Source: Tepidaquicella sp964564635 (GTDB lineage Bacteria; Bacteroidota; Ignavibacteria; Tepidaquicellales; Tepidaquicellaceae). Taken from it: a DNA stretch of 64,000 nucleotides. The notes beneath the pieces are model-generated. The model ran no database searches. It saw only the letters and a list, made by a program, of their open reading frames with translations, and was not told the origin of the DNA. The position numbers were made by a program, and so were the translations under genes. Positions 35,509 through 44,721 of the stretch are shown one piece after another. Positions within the stretch are counted from its first letter, which is position 1. Each line of letters starts with the position of its first letter. The stretch covers positions 558,001 through 622,000 of the forward strand of contig CAZMAR010000002.1 in assembly GCA_964564635.1 (NCBI GenBank). Reading direction: 5' to 3'.

Positions 35509-36096
35509 ATGAAGAATTTATTTACTTTATTTTTAATTTTATTTTCACTTTTAAGTATTAGCTGTACTAAAAAGAAAAATGAAGAAATAATTTTTAAGAA
35601 TGGGAAACCACTGACCAGTAAGGAGATTCAAGATTTTTTTAAACTTGTGAAAGATTCAAATTATGATAAAATAAAAAAATTAATTTCAGAAAACAAAGCT
35701 TATATCTTTGCCGTTGATTCTTCAACTAAAGAATTTGAATCTCCACTTAATGTCGCTGTTATTAGAGGATATAATAATATTGCTGAGTTCTTTATTAATT
35801 CGAACGCAAATCTTGATTACAGAGATGTTTTTGGTTTCTCCGCTTTACATTACTGTGCAAAAATGAATAACACAAAAATTGCTGAAAGTCTACTTGAAAA
35901 TAACGCTAATGTCGATATTCTTGATTTATCTAAAGAAACCCCTCTTCATATTTCAGCAAGATATAATCATCCTGAAATGGTAAAACTATTACTTAATTAT
36001 AATGCCAATAAAGAAATACTTAATGAATCTGGTAAAACTCCTTATGATGTTGCAAAAGAAAATAACAGTATTAAAGTTTTAGAATTACTTAAATAA
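35509..36096 (+). CDS. ankyrin-repeat lipoprotein
   Basis: 195 residues with a lipoprotein signal (MKNLFTLFLILFSLLSISC, lipobox Cys19). Residues 75-195 contain about three or four ankyrin repeats, including SALHYCAKMNNTKIAESLLE, TPLHISARYNHPEMVKLLLN and TPYDVAKENNSIKVLELL. The N-terminal part (GKPLTSKEIQDFFKLVKDSN) is an unrecognised helical segment. Ankyrin repeats give a protein-binding surface, here anchored to a membrane on the periplasmic or outer side. It lies 35 nt after the Omp28-like gene and the partner is unknown. Confidence 0.82.
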   Translation: MKNLFTLFLILFSLLSISCTKKKNEEIIFKNGKPLTSKEIQDFFKLVKDSNYDKIKKLISENKAYIFAVDSSTKEFESPLNVAVIRGYNNIAEFFINSNANLDYRDVFGFSALHYCAKMNNTKIAESLLENNANVDILDLSKETPLHISARYNHPEMVKLLLNYNANKEILNESGKTPYDVAKENNSIKVLELLK

Positions 36097-36125
36097 TAGT
36101 TTACTAATTTCCTATCGCTTGTTAA

Positions 36126-37406
36126 TTATTCTAGATTTATAATTGTTATTTCTGGAGGGCAATTAACCCTAAAAGGTAACCCTACAGTTCCAATTCCCCT
36201 GGAAATATATAAATTAGAAGTTCCATTGGAATATAGTCCCCAGACATATTTACTTACTGCACTTGCAATAGAAAGAGTTGATTCTCCCACTGAGGCAAAT
36301 ATTACCTGTCCTCCATGAGTATGCCCACTTAAAATTAAATCTATATTGAATTCTTTTATAGAATCAAAAATATAAGGTTTATGACATAAGAGAATTTTGG
36401 GAATAGAATCAAAATTTATATCTAACTTATTAACTTTATTTTTTGCGTCTTCAATTGTTTTTTCAATATATCCTTTTATTATATTATTGCTACCATTACC
36501 ACTATCTCTTGTATCTTCACAGCCAAGAATGCAAATATAAGCGCCATTAATATTTAATATTTCCGCTCTATTTCTTAGTAACTTAATATTTGTATTTCTT
36601 ACTAATATTTCCTCGATTTTATCTGGATTTGAAAAATAATCATGATTACCTAAAGTAGCATATACTCCGTATTTTGATCTCAAGTTACCGAAAGATTTAC
36701 TAAAAGATATTGCCTCATCGCTACTTGAGTTTGTAATATCACCCGGGATTAATATTATATCTGCTTTTTGATTATTTATAATATCTGCGTATAAATTCAT
36801 TGTTTCTTCTGTCATAAATGGACCTGAATGTATATCACTAAAAAGAATTATTTTAAGCCCCTTAATTTCTTTTTGCAGGTTATTAATTCTGATAGATTTC
36901 TTAATTATTTCGTAATTATCTTTGTTCAATATTCCAATACCAGCACCAGTAAATGCATATCCTGCAAGAAATAGTCCAGAGTAGGTAATAAATTCCCTTC
37001 TTGAATTATCAAATTTGACGATAGACTTTCTTTTTTTAAATTGAGAGATTTTTTCCCTGATTAATTTAAATCTTTTAATAATAAATAACACAATTATTAC
37101 TGGTAATTTTATAATTTTTGTAATTAAAACAATTAACCCAAGAAAAACCATTGCCCCTGTATATACATAGAAGGGAATTACATATAAATAATAAACAAGA
37201 TGAGGTAGTGATTCAATTTTTATTTTAAATAGAATTGAAAATAAAAAAGGGATATTAAAAAATAAAATTAAAATTACTAAAAAAGTATTTACCCTTTTTT
37301 TATTAAAATTTTTTAGTAAAAGAAATTTTCTAAATCCATTAAGTACTAAAATCTGAAGTATTAGAGTTATTATAAATACAACTGTAAAAAAAATTAATCT
37401 CTGCAT
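36126..37406 (-). CDS. membrane-anchored metallophosphoesterase
   Basis: 426 residues. Four hydrophobic stretches cover about residues 1-115, then a lysine/arginine-rich loop and a further helix near 140-160 (the twin-Gly YSGLFLAGYAFTGAG). The calcineurin-like catalytic domain follows: LFSDIHSGPF, GDITNSS, LGNHDYF and a C-terminal SGHTHGGQ. This is the arrangement of YaeI/YkuE-type phosphoesterases, several of which work at the membrane. The substrate is unknown; lipid or nucleotide phosphodiesters are typical. It is convergent with the ankyrin gene and divergent from HU. Confidence 0.85.
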   Translation of the reverse strand: MQRLIFFTVVFIITLILQILVLNGFRKFLLLKNFNKKRVNTFLVILILFFNIPFLFSILFKIKIESLPHLVYYLYVIPFYVYTGAMVFLGLIVLITKIIKLPVIIVLFIIKRFKLIREKISQFKKRKSIVKFDNSRREFITYSGLFLAGYAFTGAGIGILNKDNYEIIKKSIRINNLQKEIKGLKIILFSDIHSGPFMTEETMNLYADIINNQKADIILIPGDITNSSSDEAISFSKSFGNLRSKYGVYATLGNHDYFSNPDKIEEILVRNTNIKLLRNRAEILNINGAYICILGCEDTRDSGNGSNNIIKGYIEKTIEDAKNKVNKLDINFDSIPKILLCHKPYIFDSIKEFNIDLILSGHTHGGQVIFASVGESTLSIASAVSKYVWGLYSNGTSNLYISRGIGTVGLPFRVNCPPEITIINLE

Positions 37407-37510
37407 AAAATGTTTCTACAGGGTTTCAAATTCAAACATAAGTATAAACTTAATAGTTTAAATGGTCTATCCATATACCTATATATAATATAATAAAAAA
37501 AATATTGCTT

Positions 37511-37540
37511 TTTGATTTATATATTATTATCTTAATGTTG
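37511..37540 (+). promoter_or_regulatory. Bacteroidota-type promoter upstream of HU
   Basis: TTTG at 37511-37514 followed by 18 nt and TAATGTTG at 37533-37540, one base off the TAnnTTTG -7 element. Bacteroidota housekeeping promoters are TTTG (-33) with about 19 nt and TAnnTTTG. A start near 37545 would give a leader of about 30 nt before the ATG at 37574. Confidence 0.4.
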
Positions 37541-37573
37541 CATTTTTTAACTTACAAAATTAAAATTAAAGTT

Positions 37574-37858
37574 ATGAACAAAGAACAACTCATTTCCAAG
37601 TTAGCTGCGGATGCTAAAATTACAAAAGCACAGGCAAGAGCAGCACTCGATTCTTTTGTAGATGGTGTTAAGAAAAGCGTTAAGAAAGGGGAGAAAGTAG
37701 CATTAGTAGGTTTTGGAACCTTCTCTTCTTCAAAGAGGAAAGCAAGAACTGGTAGAAATCCGCAAACCGGTGAAACAATTAAAATTGCTGCTAAAAAAGT
37801 TGTAAAATTCAAAGCCGGTAAAGAATTTGCAGATTATGTAAATGCTGCGAAAAAATAA
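37574..37858 (+). CDS. hup: HU family DNA-binding protein
   Basis: 94 residues from ATG at 37574 (MNKEQLISKLAADAKITKAQ), exactly the HU length. The beta-arm sequence GFGTFSSSKRKARTGRNPQTGETI and the end VKFKAGKEFADYVN are typical. It bends and compacts DNA as a dimer. The frame is open further upstream, but that 23-residue extension has no HU counterpart and covers the promoter, so the shorter start is chosen. It is monocistronic: a strong hairpin follows at 37884. Confidence 0.95.
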   Translation: MNKEQLISKLAADAKITKAQARAALDSFVDGVKKSVKKGEKVALVGFGTFSSSKRKARTGRNPQTGETIKIAAKKVVKFKAGKEFADYVNAAKK

Positions 37859-37883
37859 TTTATTAATTTTTTAACTCCCTTAG

Positions 37884-37910
37884 TGGGGTGGTAATATTAT
37901 TATCACCCCA
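37884..37910 (+). terminator. terminator after HU
   Basis: A stem of 11 pairs (TGGGGTGGTAA with TTATCACCCCA, one G-U) and a 5-nt loop, followed by a T-rich tract. It lies 26 bases past the HU stop and before the lipoprotein gene at 37952. Confidence 0.8.
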
Positions 37911-37951
37911 TTATTCTTTTATTTAAAAATTTTTTAAAAATAAATAATTCT

Positions 37952-38794
37952 ATGATAAAGTATTTTAATATTTTATTTATTTTTGTACTAAGTTTTTATT
38001 TTATTTCCTGTAAAAGTGATACCTCAACTAACCCTCCACCGAATGTTGAAAGTGAGGCAAGCACTATTAAAGTTGGCTGTGAACTTGAGAAAATTTGTTC
38101 TCAAGCAACTTCTTTTTTGATTATGGTATATAGAAATCAAACCATAATTTCACCTCAATGTCCTACTGTTACCGTTAATACTTCCTCAAAGAAGATTATT
38201 GTTGATTACGGTTCCACACCCTGCATTTGTGCGTATGATTCAACCCGAAAAAGTGGAAAATACGAAATTAATTATTATACTAATGTTGCCCCTGATTCAA
38301 TTGCAGGTAAAATAACATATTCTAACTTTCAAATCTTTAGAAGTAATAATCCAACAGATTCAATCTACCTGCAAATTTCCGGAGATGATGATATTGGCGG
38401 AAAAAAGATTGATACAGCAAATTACAGGGCTGTATTTGTTATGAACAACAATTTTAATAGAAATAATGATACAAATGGTAATGCAGTAATTACCTTAAAT
38501 GCGAATGTTTCAATTGGTACTCTAAGCAGTATAACAGATGATGTATTTTCTATTTTAGGTGCTGGGACATTAACAAATGCAGGTGTAACTTATACTTACA
38601 ATATATATGACAATAATAAACCTTTAATAATTTATGGCAACTGCAAATATCCTGTATCAGGTCTCGTTCGTCTATCTGCAAATAACACTGATATAGTAAA
38701 TGATTTTTATCCATATAATGGTGCCTGTGACCCTTTTGTTGCAATTATTAAAAACAATGTGCAGGTTATCGTTGACTTAACTTCCAGAAATTAG
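37952..38794 (+). CDS. cysteine-rich putative lipoprotein
   Basis: 280 residues. The start MIKYFNILFIFVLSFYFISC is a lipoprotein signal (lipobox at Cys20), followed by a flexible Asn/Pro/Ser stretch. The body is beta-rich with paired cysteines (CELEKIC, PCIC) and a C-terminal GNCKYPVSGLVRL...GACDPFVAI. That ending recalls small Bacteroidota lipoproteins with repeated C-x-x-P-V-S-G and G-x-C-D segments. I do not recognise a named family. It follows the HU terminator, so it probably has its own promoter. Confidence 0.65.
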   Translation: MIKYFNILFIFVLSFYFISCKSDTSTNPPPNVESEASTIKVGCELEKICSQATSFLIMVYRNQTIISPQCPTVTVNTSSKKIIVDYGSTPCICAYDSTRKSGKYEINYYTNVAPDSIAGKITYSNFQIFRSNNPTDSIYLQISGDDDIGGKKIDTANYRAVFVMNNNFNRNNDTNGNAVITLNANVSIGTLSSITDDVFSILGAGTLTNAGVTYTYNIYDNNKPLIIYGNCKYPVSGLVRLSANNTDIVNDFYPYNGACDPFVAIIKNNVQVIVDLTSRN

Positions 38795-38851
38795 AAGTAT
38801 TGGCAAATAGTTGAATTTCAACACAGTAAAAGATTTCTGTATAAAAAGAAA

Positions 38852-41800
38852 TTAGCGAACTACCGCGAATTTTCCTACAAAATCCTGTACCTCTTTTCCT
38901 TCTGAATTTTTTCCTGTTACCCTGTATATATAAATCCCGGATGGTACTTGATTTCCGTTACTGTCCTTTAAATCCCATTCAACTCCACCATTCATATCAG
39001 TCTCCCTTATTTCTGCTATAAATCTACTGTTTAAATCAAAAATGTATATTGTGGCAATTGGAGTAAGATTTGCAAAAGTTATATAATTCTGGTTAGATTT
39101 ACTTGTATATGGATTTGGATATACCACAACATTCTCAAGAGTCTCTTGAGTAAATACAAAACCAATGGAACTTCCTGCTCCAGAAGTTATTTTGACACCA
39201 TTCTTTGAAAATACATTGGTAACTTTCAAAAGATAATTTTTGCCTGAAGCACCAAAATTTGTACCTGAAATATTCAAATAGACAATTTTTTTATTTTCTT
39301 TATCAATATCAATACTAAGAATTTTTATATTAAATGGTGTTATTGAATAATTTGCTGTAACGCTTGCACTTGTTGAGTCTATTTCAAAATTAAACTCCAC
39401 TTTTATTTTGTTTTTACTGGAGACAGTTGCGGATTTCAAATAGAACTCTGTTGAGTCTTTTTGAATTATATTAAATGTAATTGTATTAGTGTCAACAGGG
39501 GAATTGTAATAATCTAACAATCCATTAGTTTTTATTATGTGTAATCCACCTGGTAATATTTCATTAAAAGTAAGCATATATTCAAACTCATTAAAATATG
39601 ATATTGAATGCGGATAAAAATTGTTATCAATAATTATTTTGTCTGGGGGCGGCATAAAATAATTTACCCTTTGTGAAAATTTTATACTTATAGATTTAGA
39701 ACCTTGCTGTTTGGCATCTATCAATCTTGATTTGTTATGTACATAAGCGGAAACAAAGTTCGAAAGTGTACTTTCTTTTATCTCTAATGATGTATCAACA
39801 GTGGAAATTTTATAATAATATTTTTTTGCATTTGTAACAGTCTTATCATAATAATTTGTTATATGTGTTGAATCAATAAAAATAAATGTCCCTGTAGAAT
39901 CATTCTCCCGCCTGTATATCTTATAATAATCAGCACCAGTAACAGGATTAAAATTCAGGAATACTTCGTTTGAATCAATACTATATGCATATATTCCTGA
40001 TGGTGGTATAGGTTGGTTAACAGGTATAGCATTTTCTATAAAAATCATATTGTTAAGAGTATCATTTAACCCTGTTTCTTTTTTACCATTTTTATCAAAA
40101 TCATAAACTAACTGATTTATGCTGATTAAACCACTTTTATTGTAAGTCGCAATAAATTTATTTAAAAGATTTGAATAACTAAATAAATAATACTCTCCAC
40201 CAGTATTTATTGATATTGCCTCAGTATTTTCTTCATTTACAACTGCTATTGAAGATGATAAATTTATATTTTTTTGTAAAACACTTATTCTATTAATTTC
40301 TTGAATTGTATTGTTATTGTACTTAAGTATTGAAGCATAATATATGGGAAGTATATCATCTTTAGTGATTCCACCAATAACTATTTCTTTTTTGCCGTCT
40401 GAATCAAAATCACCCACTGTGAAATTGTCTCCTTTCACTAATAAGCCTTCAAGTGAGTAAATATTTATTCGCTCATAGGTATTATTTCCGATACATTTAA
40501 AAAATAATAAATTTGTTCTTACATTAGAAAAATCATTTATTATTTCAGAAAAAACTATTTCATTTTTCCCATCAGAATCAAAATCTTCAATTAAAATATT
40601 TTGTGAGTTTGTTTCAGCATCCTGCACACTATAAGGTAAGGTTGCTACTTCCTGAAATTGACCATTGTAGAATTCGATAATTCTCAATCCATACTTTCCA
40701 AAACCAAGCATTTCAATATTACTGTCCCTATCACAATCGGCAAATCGTGATGACCAGAAATTATTTAAACCTTCATCACTCCATATTTTTTTTATAGGTA
40801 ATTCATTCGGGTTTTCCTGTTCATATAAAATACCATTTCTTCCTGTAGAAGTTAACAGATCAATCTTTCCATTTTTATTTATATCTCCTAAATCTTTTGC
40901 TATTATATATTCACCCCAATTATTATTTGATATTTTTAAAAATTGATTATCACTGAATTCATATACTTCTAATTTTAAGTTATCCTTTATTAGATTAACA
41001 AATAAATCTTCTTTTCCATTGTTATTTATATCTATTATTTTATTACATACCTGCACATTGGGTAGAGTGTAGCTTTTTGTGTTGTATCCATATTGGTTAA
41101 TTTCTCCTTCAGTTATGAAGTGGAATGATGAATCAGAAAAAATTTTTTGCTTACCGTTATTTGAGGTTATCTCAAGATAATATTCATAATTTGTATTAAA
41201 TTGTAATGATTTATGTTTCAATAATCCCAGATGTTGGTTTGATATGTAACCAATATTTTCGAATCCTAAATCAGCATAAATAAAATTGTAGGGTTCATTA
41301 TAGTTTTTTCTTTTATAATAGATTTTTCCTAAGGTTGGTTTATCAGATAAAAAGGAAATTAATTCTGACTTATAGGATTTTTCATATACTTCAAAATGTA
41401 AAGGGGATTGGATAAATTCAGGCTCTCTGCTATCTTTATGGAAAATTAAACCGTCTTCAATTGTTTTTCCCCAATATGTTTCAATTATAAGTCTTAATGT
41501 ATATGTTGTGTCCGGTAGAGTTTTCATATTCCAGAATGCTACAGTGTCTTTTAGGATTTGAATTCCCGTTGATGAAAAGATTTTCTTTGGATTATCAAAT
41601 TTTTCACCTTCACTATAAAATATACCTATTGTTTTTAGATATGGATAATATGCTGATATGTATAATGGAATTGTATCATAGAATAGAGATAAATTTTGAG
41701 ATGGATAATATATTTTTGAAATTGCAGGAATTAATGTGTTGTTGTAAGAATTAAGCACCTGAATTAATCCAGATGAATTATAGTGGTCCCATCGGGTTTG

Positions 41801-43087
41801 ATTCTTGAGGTATTTTGTATTTGCAACTAAAATTCCTTTTATTTCTTCGTTGGTGAGAATCGGATTTTTTGATTTTAAAATTGCTGCTGCAGCTGATACA
41901 ATAGGAGCAGAGAATGATGTACCACTTATATAAAAATAATCACCCCCAAACTCCTGCATTCCAAACCCTTTTCTACTTGTTGTCAGAATGTTTTCACCAG
42001 GAGCAAAAATATCTACCGTTTCACCATAAGAGGAAAATGTTGATTTATAATTGTATTGATTGGAAGCACCAACAGAAATAACCTCCCCAAAAGCTGAAGG
42101 AAAGTGAAGCCTATCACTTCCATCATTTCCTGCGGAAGCAATTATTACAATGTTTTGTTCATAAGCATATCTAATGACATCTTGAAGTAAATTACTATAG
42201 ATAAAATCTCCAAAACTAAAATTCAAAACTTTTACACCAGAAGATACTGCATATAAAATAGCGTAAGAGACAATATCTTCCGCACCATATCCATCTTTAT
42301 CAAAGGCTTTCAGAACAAGGACTTTACATCCTGGAGCAGTTGAGGCTATCCCAATACCGTTATTTATAGATGCATTAATAACTCCTGTAACGGCAGTTCC
42401 ATGTGAATATATATTATCATCAGTAGGATTATTATTATTAGAAATAAAATTCCACCCCCTCCAATCATCAATAAATCCATTATTATCATCATCAATGCCA
42501 TTTGATTCTTTTCCATTTCCATACTCACCGTAATTTATCTTATAACTATTTTGTAAATCAGGATGTAGAAAATCTAAACCAGAATCTATAACACCTATGA
42601 CAATAGTTGAATCTCCCAGGGTATAGTCCCACAACAAATTAAAACCAGTTACATTCAAATAATATTGATTTGAATAATATGGGTCATTAGGAATGAATTC
42701 ATTATTACTGGAAATATTGAGTTTCAGAGTGTTTAATTTATGAGCGTATTCAATATTATCTTCAAGTTTTAATCTTTGAATTAAATTATCCTGGTTAGAT
42801 TTATTTACTTCTAAAATGAAAATCCTATCTAAACCGATTTTTTTTATTGCTTCATTATTCAATTTATTAAGTTGATTATTCGAAAATAATTCAGACGATT
42901 TGTGAACATTGTATCGATTTAAAATTATTCCTAACTGACTGTTATCCTGTTTAATATTATTATTTCTTAAATTATCCCTTAAAGTTGTGGGAGTATTTTT
43001 TTTGATTTTAATTATAACTTTTTCTTGTCCAAAACAATTAAAAATAATTACAAGTATAAAAGCAAAAATTATTAAATTCCTTTTCAT
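38852..43087 (-). CDS. giant S8 subtilisin-like peptidase with FG-GAP-like repeats and C-terminal sorting domain
   Basis: 1411 residues. A signal peptide (MKRNLIIFAFILVIIFNCFG) precedes a propeptide. The catalytic triad is complete: Asp168 (VIDSGLDF), His229 (HGTAVTG) and Ser391 (GTSFSAPIVSAAAAIL). From about 680 to 1010 come at least six DxNxxGxxD-type loops (DINNNGKEDLF, DINKNGKIDLL, DCDRDSNIEML, DFDSDGKNEIV, DFDSDGKKEIV, DFDKNGKKETG), which look like calcium-binding FG-GAP/VCBS propeller blades. A fibronectin III-like module follows near 1035-1120. The C-terminus (VVYPNPYTSKSNQNY, LKDSNGNQVPSGIYIYRVTG) is a variant sorting domain. It should be an extracellular protease with a binding propeller. 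The amidohydrolase gene ends 2 nt before its start. Confidence 0.9.
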   Translation of the reverse strand: MKRNLIIFAFILVIIFNCFGQEKVIIKIKKNTPTTLRDNLRNNNIKQDNSQLGIILNRYNVHKSSELFSNNQLNKLNNEAIKKIGLDRIFILEVNKSNQDNLIQRLKLEDNIEYAHKLNTLKLNISSNNEFIPNDPYYSNQYYLNVTGFNLLWDYTLGDSTIVIGVIDSGLDFLHPDLQNSYKINYGEYGNGKESNGIDDDNNGFIDDWRGWNFISNNNNPTDDNIYSHGTAVTGVINASINNGIGIASTAPGCKVLVLKAFDKDGYGAEDIVSYAILYAVSSGVKVLNFSFGDFIYSNLLQDVIRYAYEQNIVIIASAGNDGSDRLHFPSAFGEVISVGASNQYNYKSTFSSYGETVDIFAPGENILTTSRKGFGMQEFGGDYFYISGTSFSAPIVSAAAAILKSKNPILTNEEIKGILVANTKYLKNQTRWDHYNSSGLIQVLNSYNNTLIPAISKIYYPSQNLSLFYDTIPLYISAYYPYLKTIGIFYSEGEKFDNPKKIFSSTGIQILKDTVAFWNMKTLPDTTYTLRLIIETYWGKTIEDGLIFHKDSREPEFIQSPLHFEVYEKSYKSELISFLSDKPTLGKIYYKRKNYNEPYNFIYADLGFENIGYISNQHLGLLKHKSLQFNTNYEYYLEITSNNGKQKIFSDSSFHFITEGEINQYGYNTKSYTLPNVQVCNKIIDINNNGKEDLFVNLIKDNLKLEVYEFSDNQFLKISNNNWGEYIIAKDLGDINKNGKIDLLTSTGRNGILYEQENPNELPIKKIWSDEGLNNFWSSRFADCDRDSNIEMLGFGKYGLRIIEFYNGQFQEVATLPYSVQDAETNSQNILIEDFDSDGKNEIVFSEIINDFSNVRTNLLFFKCIGNNTYERINIYSLEGLLVKGDNFTVGDFDSDGKKEIVIGGITKDDILPIYYASILKYNNNTIQEINRISVLQKNINLSSSIAVVNEENTEAISINTGGEYYLFSYSNLLNKFIATYNKSGLISINQLVYDFDKNGKKETGLNDTLNNMIFIENAIPVNQPIPPSGIYAYSIDSNEVFLNFNPVTGADYYKIYRRENDSTGTFIFIDSTHITNYYDKTVTNAKKYYYKISTVDTSLEIKESTLSNFVSAYVHNKSRLIDAKQQGSKSISIKFSQRVNYFMPPPDKIIIDNNFYPHSISYFNEFEYMLTFNEILPGGLHIIKTNGLLDYYNSPVDTNTITFNIIQKDSTEFYLKSATVSSKNKIKVEFNFEIDSTSASVTANYSITPFNIKILSIDIDKENKKIVYLNISGTNFGASGKNYLLKVTNVFSKNGVKITSGAGSSIGFVFTQETLENVVVYPNPYTSKSNQNYITFANLTPIATIYIFDLNSRFIAEIRETDMNGGVEWDLKDSNGNQVPSGIYIYRVTGKNSEGKEVQDFVGKFAVVR

Positions 43088-43088
43088 A

Positions 43089-44648
43089 CTAAAATATCCT
43101 TATACCTTTATGAAAAGTCATATAAACTTTTGAATCTTTTATCTCTGAAACAGAGCATTTAAAAATATCATTATTTAAAACAATTAGATCAGCATAATAC
43201 CCTGGCTCCAACTTTCCTTTTTTATTTTCTTCAAAGCTTGCATAAGCATTATTGTATGTATATGCTCGTAAGCAAGTACTTAAATCAAGTGAGAGTTCTG
43301 GAATAAATCCTCCTTTCATATTTTTTGTTTCTCTTGTCATCGCATAATAAATCGTTTCGAAAGGGGATTCATTTGCAACTGGAAAGTCTGTCCCAAAACA
43401 TATTATCCCCCCAAGTTCTGCAATATATTTATAATTATGTGTGTTTCTAAAATCTTCAACTTTTTCTATTGCTATCTGAGCATCTACATATAGGTGTGCT
43501 GGTTGCACTGAAGTTATGATATTTAATTCTATAAACTTATAGAAGTCTTCTGGGTTTATATGTTGTGCGTGTTCTATTCTTAATCTTCTATCTCTTTTAC
43601 CATTTATTTGTTCTAATTCCGCTGCAAAATCCAATACTTCACTTACTGCTTTATCACCAATTGCGTGAATCATAATTTGTTTTCCCGCTTTATCAATTTC
43701 AAAAGCAAATTTTTTAAATTCTCCGCTTCTAACAAATTCTGATTTTATACCATTATGTTTTTTCCCTTTATAGTTTTTCCATAAATAAGCAGATTCACTT
43801 GAAAGAGCGCCATCATAAAAAGCCTTAAAAGTATTGAAGTGGATTTTATTATATTTGGAAAATTTTTCCTTTATTTTATCATACTCAAAGAATTGTTCAA
43901 ATAACAGAGCAGAATTAATATCAAGATTAAATTTATCTCTTTCTAAAAGTAATTGATATACTTCGATATCTTCGGGGTAAGTTATATCAGTTATGGAAGT
44001 AATACCAAGAGAGTTAATATATTTAATTTCATCTTCAACTGCATTTGTTATTTCTTCTATAGTCTTTGGTGGAATTCTATCATATACATAAAACATTGCT
44101 CTTTCTTTTAATTCACCAGTTAAATTCCCATTTGAATCAAGTATTATTTCATCGCTCCCAAAATTTTCTATTTGATTTTCAATTCCTGTTTGCTCAATTG
44201 CTTTTGTATTTACTATTGCAGAATGTAAATCAATTCTTTGTATAAATATAGGAATTTCAGAGCAGATTTCATCTAAGAGCCTTCTATCAACCGTAAAATT
44301 TTCCGTGAATTCTGTTTCTGTAAAATAACCCCCTTGAATCCATCTGTTATCTTTTATTTTTTTTCTGTATTCACTAATAAGATTTATAAAATCTTTTTTA
44401 GTCTTGGCATTTCTTAGATTTAGTTCTTTTTTTATTTTCGAACCCTTTATTAAATGACAATGCCCTTCATAAAAAGATGGTAGAACAAGTTTACCTTCTA
44501 AATTAATTACTTCATCATAATTTCTTTTATTTATTTTATTTATACTTCCTATTTCTATTATATATCCCGAATTTGTGTCCCAACCTATTGAATCAGCAAA
44601 GCCTTTTTCATCTCTCCAGATTTTACCATTGTATAATAAAATTTTCAT
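43089..44648 (-). CDS. amidohydrolase family 3 protein (YtcJ-like)
   Basis: A 519-residue metal-dependent hydrolase. The first metal motif is EGHCHLIKG near 60-68. Later come IMIHAIGDKAVSEVL, RLRIEHAQHI, and CFGTDFPVANESPFE, which match the amidohydrolase-3 group (YtcJ, N-substituted formamide deformylase). YtcJ-type enzymes act on amides of unclear physiological identity. There is no signal peptide, so it is cytoplasmic. It lies directly upstream of the subtilase gene and could process a product of exported proteolysis, but that is inference. Confidence 0.85.
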   Translation of the reverse strand: MKILLYNGKIWRDEKGFADSIGWDTNSGYIIEIGSINKINKRNYDEVINLEGKLVLPSFYEGHCHLIKGSKIKKELNLRNAKTKKDFINLISEYRKKIKDNRWIQGGYFTETEFTENFTVDRRLLDEICSEIPIFIQRIDLHSAIVNTKAIEQTGIENQIENFGSDEIILDSNGNLTGELKERAMFYVYDRIPPKTIEEITNAVEDEIKYINSLGITSITDITYPEDIEVYQLLLERDKFNLDINSALLFEQFFEYDKIKEKFSKYNKIHFNTFKAFYDGALSSESAYLWKNYKGKKHNGIKSEFVRSGEFKKFAFEIDKAGKQIMIHAIGDKAVSEVLDFAAELEQINGKRDRRLRIEHAQHINPEDFYKFIELNIITSVQPAHLYVDAQIAIEKVEDFRNTHNYKYIAELGGIICFGTDFPVANESPFETIYYAMTRETKNMKGGFIPELSLDLSTCLRAYTYNNAYASFEENKKGKLEPGYYADLIVLNNDIFKCSVSEIKDSKVYMTFHKGIRIF

Positions 44649-44666
44649 TTAGTTAATATAATAAAA

Positions 44667-44698
44667 AAACCGCAATCGTTAAATTACGATTGCGGTTT
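44667..44698 (-). terminator. strong terminator after the M14 peptidase gene
   Basis: A 13-bp perfect stem (AAACCGCAATCGT at 44667-44679 with ACGATTGCGGTTT at 44686-44698) and a 6-nt loop. Read leftwards it ends in a run of seven T residues, as expected for a terminator of the gene at 44722-47091. It separates that gene from the amidohydrolase. Confidence 0.9.
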
Positions 44699-44721
44699 AT
44701 AAAGATTCTATCAAAATGGGT

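Noticed and set aside
37505..37573. N-terminal extension of HU
   Set aside because: It has no counterpart in HU proteins, is AT-rich, and covers the likely promoter; the ATG at 37574 gives the standard 94-residue protein.
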